Position numbers and translations under genes: made by a program
Part shown: in pieces, positions 22,312 to 34,566 of the stretch
Numbering within the stretch: the stretch's first letter is position 1
How the letters are laid out: every line of letters starts with the position of its first letter
Assembly (NCBI GenBank): GCA_013420905.1
Contig: JAAXNY010000001.1
Coordinates: 992,001 to 1,056,000 of the forward strand
Direction of reading: 5' to 3'
From: Collybia mongolica
Lineage: Eukaryota; Basidiomycota; Agaricomycetes; Agaricales; Clitocybaceae
DNA: 64,000 nucleotides
Notes under the pieces: generated by a model
Databases searched by the model: none
The model's input: the letters and a program-made list of their open reading frames with translations, nothing else
Told to the model about the DNA's origin: nothing

Positions 22312-25300
22312 TCACAACTCCTTCCTGGCATTATCCAGCCATTTTTTTCGAAACACTTCCCTTGCCTTGAAATTCTCAGAAGCTTTCAGGGTTTCCTCCT
22401 TCGTAGGGATCTTCCAGAGAAAGTCTTCCGACTTGGAGACGAAAAATAGGCGGTATGTTCGCACACAGATTTTGATCTCGAGACCATCTTGAGAGACCAC
22501 GTCTGGTTGAATGTCCCGGATGGCAAGTGGTAGATTCCTAAAAAGACAATAAGGAATCCGCTGGCGCGACAGAACTTGGTTACGAACCTGCGCAGATAAG
22601 GAAGCCTGAGTTTTGAAGGTGATACACCTTCCGTCGTTTCGCTCTATACAATGTGTGTTTTTAGTAGTTGATAACCACTGATGAAAGGAGGCCTACCGAA
22701 ACGAACGAATCCACATATGATTGCCACCGCCCAGTCAGTACCTCTGAATCATCAAAGCTAGAATCATCCTTTCCGATTAGTTGTATAGTTATTGTCCGAG
22801 ACTCAGGAAACTAGCAGCGAGGTCAACAGTATTCTTCTTTGCAGCAACCACGGCATACCCAATCAATCCGGAAGAGGTTTTCATCAGGACCAAGAACTTT
22901 TTCCGCATTCCTCCGGCTGTTAATCTGATCTTGAGTCGTAGGGTTGGAGAGAGCTCGTTCTTTCTTGAGAATTTCTAGGAGATCCTGGCTCTTGGAGTCT
23001 GCAAAAATAGTTTGCACCTGATGGTAGAATTCAGCTCGGACGATAAATTATAAATCAATGACAAGAATTACCTGCTTGATGATGACACCAATAAGCTTGT
23101 CGATCGTGAAGATTTTGTACGCCTCCTGGAAAGAAGATATTAAGAACCTGAGAATAGAATGAAATAGGGTGATGCTTACTTTGGTACCAAACATGAATCT
23201 CATCTGGTCTTCAAAAACGTGCTGCTCAAGTTCGTTGTCAAATAGCCTCTCACATGATTCGAGTAGGAGGTCGTAAAAATGTTCTGCATTGGGTGGACGT
23301 TCCCCGAGGTGGATGCTTGATTGGGCAGGGAGGCCCAGAGTATTTGCTACTGAGTTATTGCGTGGAGTTCCTTCAGCAGCCACCTGAGCTGCAATGGTTT
23401 TAAAAGTGCTCAAGCGCGAGTACAACACCTGCTGAAAAGTCAGGTGAAGATCTGAACAAAAGTTAGGATACGTACTTCGAGTAATCGCAGAAGGGTATAA
23501 AATATGGTATTGGTGAAAAAAATGTTCCTCCGTGATAGCTTGCGGGTCTGTGCGTCTTCATCACCCAGTACTGGGGAGGCTAAACGCGAGACGGCAGGGG
23601 AAGCGGCTTCCTGCGCCCGAGTCTTCCTACTTGTTGACTTCGCTTGCTCACTCTTGAGCAGTTTCTTTCGTAGGTCGCCTCCCGACGATACGTTCGTACC
23701 CTTCCGCGTGTTTCGCCCACCCCTCGAGCCCCCACTGCCCGTCGACGAGACCTCGGTATCATCCGCAACGCTGGTCAGGTCGTCGCTCAAATCACTATCC
23801 ACCATCTCTTGTACAACGACGAATGCAGAGTTGAATGTGACGGGGTCAAGCATGAAAAAGAGGGGCACAAAAGAACGCAGGAAAGCCTCGATACGCTTCC
23901 GCTCCGCGAAGTTGATTTGTGCTTGTGTCCGGTCCAAGAACGAAAATGTCAACTTGAGCCCATCCTGCAGGACCTGCGTATCTTCGACGATAAATTCCAG
24001 CTGATGCCGGGGCCTTGTCCGCGCAAAAAGGGGATCAATATATGATGCTCGCTTCGCCATCTGCTCCTCCCGGGCGGCCTCAATCTGATTAACGAATGTT
24101 TTCGTACTCATCGCCTTCTTGTCTGTCAACTTAAAGTATATGCCCTGGTGATCAAGACTCTTCATGTAATTTCTCGCATCGACCTCGCGCCACACTTTGT
24201 TCCACTCCCTCTGCGCGCGCTTCCACTCCTCTTCTTTCTGTTTGAGCCGCTGGAGGACCACCGGAATCGCAAGCGCAGGTGTTTCTTGCATCGCTGCAAC
24301 GACTTCTAATCCCGCCTCTCGTCCATAGATCTTTTTGATCACCCGATGGTGTATACTCTTTCCCGACCCTCCCAAGTTTGGCTTCATCTTAAAGTTCCCT
24401 CGCTCTTCAGGGCTCAGCTGCGCAATCTTGTTGTTGATCGGCTCCAGCATCGCAATCGTCCGCACAATCGCTTCGATGTGGAAATCATATTCGTGCCGCT
24501 CCTCTTCGCTACGGTGTAAGGCCTCCTCGTATATGTTCTTCTTGTGTGCAATGAACCCAGAATCATCGCTCGTCCACGAAGGGTGCGACACCCATTCATC
24601 ATTCAACACTGACCGACACATCTCGTCCCGTCCCGAGCAAGTTACAGTGGTTTCCTGACTCAGTGTCAGGGTTAAGTCTCGAATGCAAAAATGAGGCTCA
24701 CAGATTCGGGCAGCTTACGGTAGCTGCCGTATCTGAGGTTCATCTCGGCTCGGCTCGGCTTGCTTTGAATGCCAGCAATAACAGGACGTATCCAGCCATT
24801 CTGTGGCTGTTGTTCTGCCATGTACTGTTCCCTTTCCTTTCGTTCATTCCACCCAAGAATGTCTTTGAACTGTTTCATCAGCTCGCCATCACCCAAAAAA
24901 TGTCGGCTTTCTTTAATGAGTCGCGCCGAGTCGATATAATCCTGCGTGAAAAGGTTAATGACCTTCAAAAATTCATTGTATGTCTCTCGAGTATCTAGTG
25001 CTCGTTTGACACGATCGAAAAACTGTGTGTCATCATTGACAATGGGAGCTCTGGGCGCCGGCGGCAGTTGTGTCGTCCGTCGTGGCGGAGACGGTACCGG
25101 ATTATGCTTGGTGTTATATGACGATGGCGTTAAATCCTGACCTACCGTGTGTTTCGGCTTCTTCAAGTAAATGTGAGGGTATGCACGCAAAAAGAAGGAC
25201 AGGACGCACTTTGTTGCTAACACCCGGGGCTGGCCTGACAGGCACTACTTCCCTCTCTCTCTCCCGCTCTTTTTCTACAACCTTCCTCTTTCTTTTCTGA

Positions 25301-26610
25301 GGCAGGGTCGATCCACTACCTGGTGCATCGACTTTTCGCTTTCCTTTCACATCAACAGGTGTCCCCGTGCGTGTCCGCACTTCTCCGGCAGGGTCTTCTA
25401 GAAGCTGCTGGCTGCGTTCTGGCATGAATATACGGAAATCCGACCTTAGATCAGGCGCATCCTTGAACAGCCGCGCAATTTGCTTCGATACCTCCTCCTG
25501 AAAGAATGTTAGTGGTTGTTCAAGATAATGAGAACCGATTGGATTACCTCGTCGATCGTATCGGGCTTGGAATGATATTGGGACAGTATGTCCAAGAACT
25601 GTCGGTATGTCTCGGCGTCACAGCGTGTCTTGATCTTCTGGACGTACTGTACTGCAGGTTCAATAGCTTGCCCATCTACGCCGTAGGCACGGGGATCAGG
25701 AGACGGCATAGAAGGAAATGCGCTGACTGCAGCTCTCGAGCCTAGTAGTGAACATTAAAAGGTTGAAAGTGGACAGAGGACAATATTAGTACGAACCATT
25801 TCCACCGCCAGCACCGTCCATAGGGCGCGAGGCCGATAAAGTGGTGGTAGTTGACCAGAGTATCGGACCAGTTCCATCGTTCGTCGTCCTCATTGTCGTG
25901 CCTGTGGGCGTTGTGACGGTAATAAAGTTTTTGTCGTGCGCATCCGTTGAGCATTCGATCCGATACCCCACAGGCAAAAAGGTGTTGAATCCCTGAATCA
26001 ATGCGGGATGGCCGTTGAAGAGATGCGAAACCCGTTTGATGACGCCAGGGGTATCAATTCTACAGATAATAGCAGCAGTTTACATGGTGTGACATAGAAA
26101 AGAATAGTTAGATACACACAGTTCGTTCTTAAATTCCTTCATGATATCTAAAAAATGGTTATAAACATCGGGCTGATCGTGGAACTGCACCTTGACCGCG
26201 TCCAGGTAACTGAGGGCGTCGGTCACATTCAAAGGGCGGTCGAGTGAGGGGTAGCCCTTCGGGTCAACTGGAGACGGCCGTCTTGAGCGGTGCGACGACG
26301 GTCCTGCCGCTGCTACCAGTGGTTCGTCAACAGCCATGACAGCCGAGTGTGCAATTGGCGCCGGAAGCGATTCAGCGGCTGGAATGACCTCCTCAGCAAT
26401 TTGAAGGGGTACTGCCGTATCTGGTCCACGATCCCTAGCACTGTCCACTCGGAATGGCCGGCTCTCGTCCTGGAATGGCTCTACGGTGACTGCAGTGTCA
26501 ACGGCCCTTTCAACCGTGGGCCCATTTATGGGCCCAGCAGGCTCTACAACTTGGGGGGTTCGTGGGTTTTGAGTAGTTTTCGAGTCGACGGCCATCTGGT
26601 CGTCGTCCAT
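22312..26610 (-). CDS. SIN3: SIN3 transcriptional corepressor scaffold
   Basis: SIN3 scaffolds the Rpd3-type histone deacetylase complex in the nucleus. Twelve exons (26120-26610, 25797-26059, 25548-25741, 25210-25497, 24702-25160, 23476-24654, 23180-23428, 23072-23125, 22859-23017, 22697-22741, 22588-22643, 22312-22537) give 1220 residues. Three paired amphipathic helix domains are evident: PAH1 ([20 protein letters not shown]), PAH2 ([21 protein letters not shown]) and PAH3 ([21 protein letters not shown]). The HDAC-interaction domain follows ([24 protein letters not shown], then [15 protein letters not shown]), and the C-terminal SIN3 region begins near [15 protein letters not shown] basic linker ([19 protein letters not shown]) lies between PAH2 and PAH3. 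The ATG at 26610 (MDDDQMAVD) is preferred; an in-frame ATG at 26700 would add 30 residues. HSP60 is divergent, 212 bp away. Confidence 0.93.
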
Positions 26611-26747
26611 GGTGGCGAGAGGGTGATTTGTCCTCGGGCTCAGGGAAAAGAGGTCGAGGTCTGTGCGCCGATCAATCGCCTTGTCGACATCATGTGTCAC
26701 ACGGAGACAAATTCGGACACGTGACCCAATAAATTTCAGTCAAACCG

Positions 26748-26770
26748 GAACTCGCGGGAATCCACGCTTC
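26748..26770 (+). promoter_or_regulatory. Possible heat-shock element upstream of HSP60
   Basis: GAA at 26748, GAA at 26758 and TTC at 26768 are spaced exactly 10 bp apart. This is close to the gap- or step-type arrangement bound by fungal Hsf1. It lies 53-75 bp before the HSP60 start. A CCAAT motif is at 26725. The call rests on motif spacing alone. Confidence 0.4.
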
Positions 26771-26822
26771 ACCTAACTCTCTCTTCTTCCCTCTATTTTC
26801 ACATTCGCCTCATTAAAAAAAA

Positions 26823-28738
26823 ATGCATCGTCTGTCGACCGTTTCTTCTCGGTCTCTCCGCCGTGCTGCTGCTAAAGCTGCAAAGCCCACATTAACTCGT
26901 GGTGCTCACAAGGAGATCAAGTTTTCGAACGAGGGCAGAGCTGCCATTCTGAAGGGTGTCGACATTCTTGCCAATGCTGTTAGTGTCACCTTAGGTCCCA
27001 AAGGTTAGCCTCTACCGCCTCACGTCAACTACTGGAACTAACAACAATTAACCAGGTCGTAACGTCATCATTGAGCAATCGTTCGGCGGCCCCAAAATTA
27101 CCAAGGGTAAATACGCTTCTAACATTCTCGACCTTATTTTTGACACGTCATTGGTCCATTGTAGATGGTGTTACCGTAGCCAAGTCGATAACATTGCAGG
27201 ACAAATTTGAGAACCTTGGTGCCCGTCTTGTCCAAGACGTTGCTTCCAAGACCAACGAGGTTGCCGGAGACGGTACTACCACCGCTACCGTCCTTGCGCG
27301 CGCCATCTACTCTGAAGGAGTCAAGAATGTCGCAGCAGGATGCAACCCTATGGACCTTCGACGCGGTTCGCAAGCCGCCGTTGACCGTGTCGTCGAGTTC
27401 CTGTCTGCCAACACAAAAACAATCACCACCACCGCTGAGATTGCACAAGTTGCAACAATCTCTGCGAACGGTGACGTACATATTGGTAATCTCATTGCAC
27501 AAGCCATGGAGAAGGTTGGCAAAGAGGGTGTCATCACTGTCAAGGAAGGGCGTACAATCGAAGACGAGATTGAAATTACCGAGGGCATGCGCTTCGACCG
27601 CGGTTTCATCTCCCCTTACTTCGTCACAGACGTCAAATCTCAAAAGGTCGAGTTCGAGAAACCTTACATTCTGCTGAGCGAGAAAAAAATCTCCCTTCTC
27701 CAAGACATCCTTCCTTCTCTAGAAGCCGCCGCTCAAGCCCGCAGACCCCTGGTTATAATCGCGGAGGATATCGATGGCGAAGCCCTCGCAGCTTGTATCC
27801 TCAACAAGCTCCGTGGCCAGTTGCAGGTTGCTGCAGTTAAGGCACCTGGTTTCGGTGACAACCGTAAATCCATCTTGGGCGACCTTGCTGTCCTCACTGG
27901 TGGAACCGTCTTCACTGACGAGCTCGACATTAAGCTCGAGCGTGCCACCGTTGATCTTCTCGGCTCCACCGGTTCCATCACCATCACCAAGGATGACACC
28001 ATTGTTCTCAATGGTGAAGGCTCCAAAGACTCAATCCAGGCTCGCTGCGAGCAGCTCCGCTCTATCCTCGCAGACCCTACCACCTCCGACTACGACAAGT
28101 CCAAACTTCAAGAGCGCCTGGCCAAGTTAAGTGGTGGCGTCGCTGTCATCAAAGTTGGTGGTTCCAGTGAGGTTGAAGTCGGTGAGAAGAAAGACCGATA
28201 CGATGATGCTCTCAACGCCACACGCGCTGCAGTCGAGGAAGGTATCCTCCCCGGAGGTGGTGTTGCTCTCCTTAAAGCTAGCTTGTTACTCGCTACCAAC
28301 TCTCCTGGAAGCGGTTCAACCAGCTCCCCCGTCTCCGCAGACGCTAAACCCATCCCGACTCAGAACTTCGACCAAGAGCTCGGTGTTGCCATCATCCGAC
28401 GAGCAATCACGAACCCTGCACGGGCAATCCTGACCAACGCCGGCGAGGAGGCCAGCGTGATTGTCGGCACTCTGCTTAAGGAGTACGGCTCTGAGGACAA
28501 GTTCTCATGGGGATATGATGCGGCCAAGGGCGAGTACGTTGACATGATCAAGAGCGGGATTGTCGACCCCCTGAAGGTTGTAAGGACCGCCTTGGTTGAT
28601 GCTAGTGGTGTTGCCAGCTTGTTGACGACGAGTGAATGTTGTGTCGTTGACGCACCAGAGGACCCGAAGGCTGGTGGGCCAGGTGGCATGGGTGGTATGG
28701 GCGGCATGGGTGGCATGGGAGGGATGGGTGGGTTCTAG
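26823..28738 (+). CDS. HSP60: Mitochondrial chaperonin HSP60 (group I, Cpn60)
   Basis: HSP60 folds imported proteins in the mitochondrial matrix as an ATP-driven ring. Three exons (26823-27003, 27056-27106, 27165-28738) encode 601 residues. The first 27 or so residues are basic, hydroxylated and acid-free ([21 protein letters not shown]), a typical matrix-targeting presequence. Chaperonin motifs follow: [70 protein letters not shown], and [13 protein letters not shown]. The C-terminus is the flexible GGM repeat tail. The first exon begins 3 nt after a run of A. The codon choice is C-rich at third positions, as expected of a highly expressed gene. Confidence 0.97.
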
Positions 28739-31700
28739 ATGACATGGACCATCAGTGCGCTTTACCTTACTAAAGCGGGATAAAAGTACCATCTTATCTC
28801 TTGACTTATTATTCACTTGCATTTGACATATTAGTACACCACCCACACTATCCACTGCATCATGTTATCTTAGTTGTTATGTAGCGTTTCAATAAATCCC
28901 CACTCCTACTGCTAGTATGCTCAAGCAATCAAATCCGCAGGACGGTGAAACTAGCAAGTTGGTACTAAGGATAGGGACTGGCCATCAAATTCAGTCGTAT
29001 AACTAAAGTTGTCGTTAGTCTATTTAGGCCATCACGTCACATCTTAAGCTTGGGTTATTCAATCTCCAAGTCCCAACTCCTGAGGTTCGCTGCAATCCGC
29101 TGGTTAACACGTTTAACATCGGGCATATTGTAAGTTTGTTGCCAAGAGGAAAGCGAGTGCCATACCAGAATCAGGATGTTCGTGGGTCATGAATTATCGC
29201 TGCCTCTCCAAGCATAACATGCTCGCTTAGTAGACCATTTTCTTCTGTGAAATCCACCCCGGCTTGCAATAGCAGATGCGGAGCCGACTGACTCAAACTA
29301 AACCTACTTACAAATTTATCAACCGCAAATGCATCAAATTCTCCATCCTACACGCAGGAAGACATTTTTTTTTGAGTTTAGGCAAGACAATCCCTTGACC
29401 TAGGTTGTTACCCGGAAAAGGGAAGAGTAACCCACAAGATCGTCTGGTTCAATTTCGGCAGCAACGCCGTCCGCCGAAGTAAATCGGGGAGATCCTGCGC
29501 ACTTGCAGCGTTTCCAATAAGAAAAGACGAAGCAACCCATGCCATTAGCAAAGTGGATGGTCCGAGCTGTCCCAACTGATACCGGAGGAATGGAAAATGA
29601 AATCCGTCGAAATACGGTGCGTGTCCCCCAAAAGCAAGATACTTAAAATCATGGAGGTCATAGAACGTCACAGTATCTCTCCGACGACACGCCTCGGCCA
29701 CGCAACTTACCAACATTAAAGACACCTTTTTGAAGTTCGGCGCGTTGTTTCGTCAAATCGACCTGTGTGAGTGGTGGGTGGTATTCATTAATGGTGGGAC
29801 TGCTAGGGGGCATCCCTAAGAATGGTATTGACGGGTTCTTCCAGCCGGGCCCCAAAATACAGCCCTTGGAGGTAAGATTCTCGCAACAATGCACGAATGG
29901 AATTAAAAGATTTTGTGCTTGATCGATGTAGCCGAAGTGCAGGGACAATGACAAGTTGACTGAACCACTGCAGCGCGACAGTGGAGGCATTCGCCGTCGG
30001 GTGACCGAGAAGTGCCGTAATCCCCCCCCGAGATGTGTAAGTTGTTCCACAGATGGCATACGCAGCGCAACTTGTCGGCATGCCGAAGAGATGTGACGGA
30101 GAAGCAGCGGCGCCTGTGTGGCATTCCGGTAGGCACTGCAACAAATGTCCCCCTGAGACCTCTGGGGGAAAGTCCTGCAATGATGCCTCCCCAGGCCTTG
30201 GGTACGGCAATAAGTGACTAATCATCGCCTCTCCCGGCATGCCAAAAATATCGGATTTTGCGTTTTAGGAACGTAAAAGAGAGATATGGCCTCCGTAGGA
30301 AGGCATGAATATGCCGTTGGCTTTTTTAGGCCGCTGATCACTTTGGAAGAGCCTTCAACGCAGTGACTGTTATTGTGTAGACTTTTGGACTCTGCTAAAA
30401 GCCTTGGCAGTAAGCCGAACTGATTTCGTGATATCTATTTGGAGCACTGGCTGCGGGCGGCGTTATTTTTGTTACCAATGAATCAAGCCTGAGGTAAAGC
30501 AGAGTAAAATGGTGACCTAATTATAGGTGTTCCAAAAAGCCAGCAAAAAGCAGACTGTTGGTTCAGATGTTTAGCTGACGGTATAACATTACCGGGTGAT
30601 ATGGGAATATTTGACCCGGAGGTGTCCCAGATGCGCTTCACCCAGGAGAAAGCCTTTGCAGAATTGTCACTACCGAGGTTAACGAGGATCGTGTGGTTCC
30701 AGCTTTCCGGGTTGGCTGCACTGATGATCATCAACAGGATTGTTTATCCCTGTTAACCTTAAGGTACGACCATCATCAAAACCTCGAGCTTGGTTGGCAA
30801 CGGCTGTGTAAGTACTATCTTCTCGACCTATTATGATAGATCTTCTGTCATTACCGTCTCCAAATAAACATGCACGGTGTCAGCGTCTGGTGGTGGCAAA
30901 ATCCCAACTGCGGCTTCGTAAGTATGATCTAGCTGTTCAGATCTGTCCTCGTGCCCATGTGTCGTCTTGAATATCATCAGTAGATCAACTTTTCTGGGAA
31001 ATACATCATTTAAAGTTGTTTTTGGCATTTGCAGCCTTAAGACGAGCAAAAAGAATTCCAACGGGGTAAGTTCAATAACTATCTGGCATTAAACACCTTC
31101 TGATCACCTCCCTTTCCATTTAGGTCCTTAGTTTCGACGCATGGGGCCGCGAGATGACATATCGTCGAAATCTGAAGTTCCAATGCAGCAGCCACTTGAA
31201 ATACCCCCGGCCGCTTCCTCCACCACCACACTGGTATCGCGGAGGTATAGATAAGAACCAGCCGGTTTTCATAACCGCATAGACGGGTGTGTTGTTCACG
31301 GCCACGCCTTGTCCTCAAGTCCCCAGAGACTCGAGTTGTGAGGAAGTTGAGAAGCGTTGCTGCGTTACAAAGGCCCATGATGGTCCATTTTTCCCACTCA
31401 GTCAGCTCAAGTGTCCCATTCAACAGAAAGCTCACTCCCACGTTACTCCCTTTTACCTATCCGGGTCTCCAACAACCCACGGGAAGCTCAAAACCGTGTT
31501 AGTTTTGTTTCTATTCAAGGAATGTCAGACTCATCTCAATGGATATGCTTCCGGTTTAGATTGTTATGACGCCCCGGGTTCCCTATCACATCGTAAACAT
31601 TTTGCTAGGCCTAATCATGTCAAGCCGCTCACGGCCATGACACCATTTGTTGTACTTCTCACCCCCACCTCGGGGCCACCATAAAGGGCCAAATTGTCTT

Positions 31701-31768
31701 AATTTCATCCAGGATCCCCCTTGCCTTCTCCCATCACTAAATACTCTAGCCCGCCGTATACCCTGAAA
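28739..31768. other. 3-kb region without a supported gene
   Basis: Several minus-strand ORFs of 76-145 codons occur here (29408-29725, 29803-30240, 30831-31061, 31079-31441). Their peptides match no family I recognise, and I could not join them into a phase-consistent gene. They may be a decayed or lineage-specific gene. No transposon ends or RNA genes were seen. Confidence 0.3.
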
Positions 31769-32768
31769 ATGCGTCTCATTGCTGCCCTTTCTTCGCTCGC
31801 GCTTGTCGCGGCTCAGTCCAACATGGTAAGATACATCTCCCCTCCTCTCTCTCAACGTCACCTTTCTCATGTTACCGGACGTCTGTAAAGGTGGTCCAAG
31901 TAGGATCTACGATGTCTGCCGCTGGTGGTATATTCCAGTTTATCCCTTCTTCCATGAACGCCCCAAATGGCACAACAATCACTTTCAGGTTCACCGGAGC
32001 GTAAGATAAAATACCTTTATACTTCACGCATCGGATTCTTAGCCATATTTTCTGTCCTTTGTGGATTGTAGTCCCGGGAACCACAGTATCACTCAGTCAA
32101 CCTTCGCCGAACCTTGCAACCCGATGCCCGGAGGGTTCGATTCTGGAAACGTCTTCATTCCCCCTAATAATGTCTCTGCAACCCCCGAGTGGAACTTGAC
32201 CATTGCGAACGCAACAAAACGTACGGAGAACCTGGTCTGGACGTTGTTGGGGACTAATCACATCATTTCGTCACAGCCATATGGTTCTTCTGCAAGCAGC
32301 TTATTCCCCTAGTTCATTGCTCAGCTGGTCAGGATTCATTACCGTGTATCACGTCTACGCTTTTCTAATTTGGACGGCTGCAGGCATGGTTGGCGCAATC
32401 AACCCTCCGACATCTGGAGCTAATACCTTCGAGGCTTACCTGGCCCAAGCTAAACATTTCACGGGCAGCTCCGGTGTAAGTTTCTGCATTTCTTGTGTGC
32501 TATGGTTGAAAACTGAACCCTAATTTCCTCCGTGCAGCAAGGCGAAGGAGGTCTCGTTGGGTTAGGAGGCTCAGCGTCCGCCTTCCCAGCTCCAATTACG
32601 GGTGGCGCTTCTCTATACACTAATGGCCCCCCCGTTCCTGCTGCTACTGGAAGTGGAAGTGGTGCAGCTCCCAGCGCTTCAAGCAACTCGACGAGTGCGG
32701 GTTCGATCATGTCTGCGAATACTTTCCTGGTATTCTCAGCCGTCACGTTGGGTGTCGCCCTCTTCTGA
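31769..32768 (+). CDS. Secreted, probably GPI-anchored cupredoxin-like serine-rich protein
   Basis: Six exons (31769-31825, 31891-32000, 32072-32220, 32277-32327, 32384-32475, 32538-32768) encode 229 residues. Residues 1-15 form a signal peptide ending ...LVAAQS. The cupredoxin domain is visible in order: VVQVGS at the start, FRFTGAPGNHSITQSTFAEPC with the N-terminal copper His, then WNLTIANATKPIWFFCKQ and VHCSAGMVGAINPP, holding candidate Cys/His and Met ligands. A Gly/Ala/Ser-rich linker (ATGSGSGAAPSASSNSTSAGS) precedes a hydrophobic C-terminus (FLVFSAVTLGVALF), the pattern of a GPI-attachment signal. Related fungal proteins lie in the wall or at the cell surface; a copper role is inferred from the fold. 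It is a stand-alone gene in a gene-poor stretch. Confidence 0.88.
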
Positions 32769-34566
32769 ATTGAACTTGGTCTTGCTCCACTTTCCATTCA
32801 TTCGCAGATTGTTTATGTTATCTAGACGAACATTTATGTCTGTCACTTAGTAGTAAATTCTAATTGACGATACGCGTATCTTCATTCTCAGTGGTCAAAG
32901 GCATGAGAAAGCGTGCGTTCAGGCACCAGAATCGAAAATAGTTAATGATCGAACAATACTCATTTGAGTGCTGTCTACGATTATATGTACAGGGATCACT
33001 ATGTCGAACATACCATGGTGTCATATCGAGCCTCACTTCAAGCCGTTTAGCTATGGATAGGGGAATATAATGAGTAATCATTTCCTCGATGATAGGGAGG
33101 GACAGATGGGAAAGTCAGAGAAGCCGGCGCTTTCTTTAGCCTCGTCGAGGCTTAGAACTTCTGAACCAGCACACCTACCCCAGAACGGGATAGACACACA
33201 CACCTTCCATCGGAATGAAAGGGGACCACAAGAACCAGCCATGGGCGAAGTATTCAACGAATGGATGAACTTGTTTTCGTCTTGGTAAACAACTATATTT
33301 AGGAAATCAACTCACAACTGCCATGAGGCACTACCAAAACCAGGTGTCAGATAGAGATTGTAGGATGTGAAAAGCTCATAGGAACAACGAAGACCTAGAG
33401 AGGGGCTGTGTGTCAGTGAATAGGTTGACTGATTGTTGATGCGTAGAAAAAATCAGAAAATTTTTTGGTAAAAAGGTTGTCCACAAGAGGTTGATTGCTC
33501 TCTTTCGGAAGCAGAACTGAAAGTTCAGATCATCACGTAGATGGATGTGTGAGCATCGTTAAGTAGAAAATATACGCACCGTGAACAAAGAGGTGGCGGA
33601 CAACGGAGTCGAGGGGGATGATCAGAACGACAACAAAACGAAGACGGAGAATATTTGTAGAACTGTACAGTCGATTTCAAACTCAATCCAAGCGGAGATC
33701 TAATCACTAATAATTAAGGAGAATTTCCCACACAACCCTTCTCATCGTCGTTTATCCAGTGGAAATCTTCGAAAATACCAACGGGGTGAGCGTCTTTTCC
33801 ATTGTTCTGTGGCTATGATGATATTTTTCCATTCTTCGAGTCGGTGACGTTCATCGATGATCCCACTCGCAACATGCATCACCAACTGAGCCTTTTTAAT
33901 TTTTTTCAATCCTCTTGTCTCTAGACGCGTTTTTGGCCTTGTATATCTGACCGAATCACCTTTTCAGGCCCCATGCTTGTTCGTGTGAGTATGGCGTCTC
34001 ACCCTCGCGCTCGTGACGAATTTTGTTAGCGGGTGACAATGCCATGAACCCTGTGCTAGCACACACCACCGACTGAAGTTATCATGCGCCTGTTCTCGAA
34101 GTGGAAACGTTGATTGGTTCTAGCTGACTGCAAAGTCCATTTCGCAGAGTGCATGAGGTGGTTGACTGGATCAACTCCAACACTTGTGAGTTTTCTATCC
34201 AGCTGGTTTACCCTTTGCTCTTCTCCCGCTATACCCTACGATGTTCTAAATAACTATACAAGCATATGTCCGACCTCCATGAAGGACAACTTATGTTCGT
34301 CTGAGGGCTTTTTCTCCTTGTCGTGATTACCTTGAGTCAATCCATAGGCTAACCACAACTATTTCTAGATATCCGGTATTGTTGCTGGTGCTACGTATAT
34401 ATTTTCTAGTATATACTATATCGTAGTCGTCACTGCAAATACATTTTTCTTACCGTATATATAAGAAGACGCTGATTGCAAGAGAAATCATTTACTCGTG
34501 ATTGAAGGATGACCTCGGTCACATTGGGTGTGACATTTTAATAAATTTCAGTAGTTGACGTCGACA
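32769..34566. other. 1.8-kb region without a supported gene
   Basis: Only ORFs shorter than 75 codons with no recognisable motif are present. AT-rich runs occur near 33900 and 34395-34470. No repeat family or transposon end was identified. Confidence 0.35.

Noticed and set aside
23504..24004. 166-codon plus-strand ORF
   Set aside because: It lies antisense within the large SIN3 exon and has a low-complexity, Ser/Arg-rich translation with no motif; it is a shadow of SIN3.
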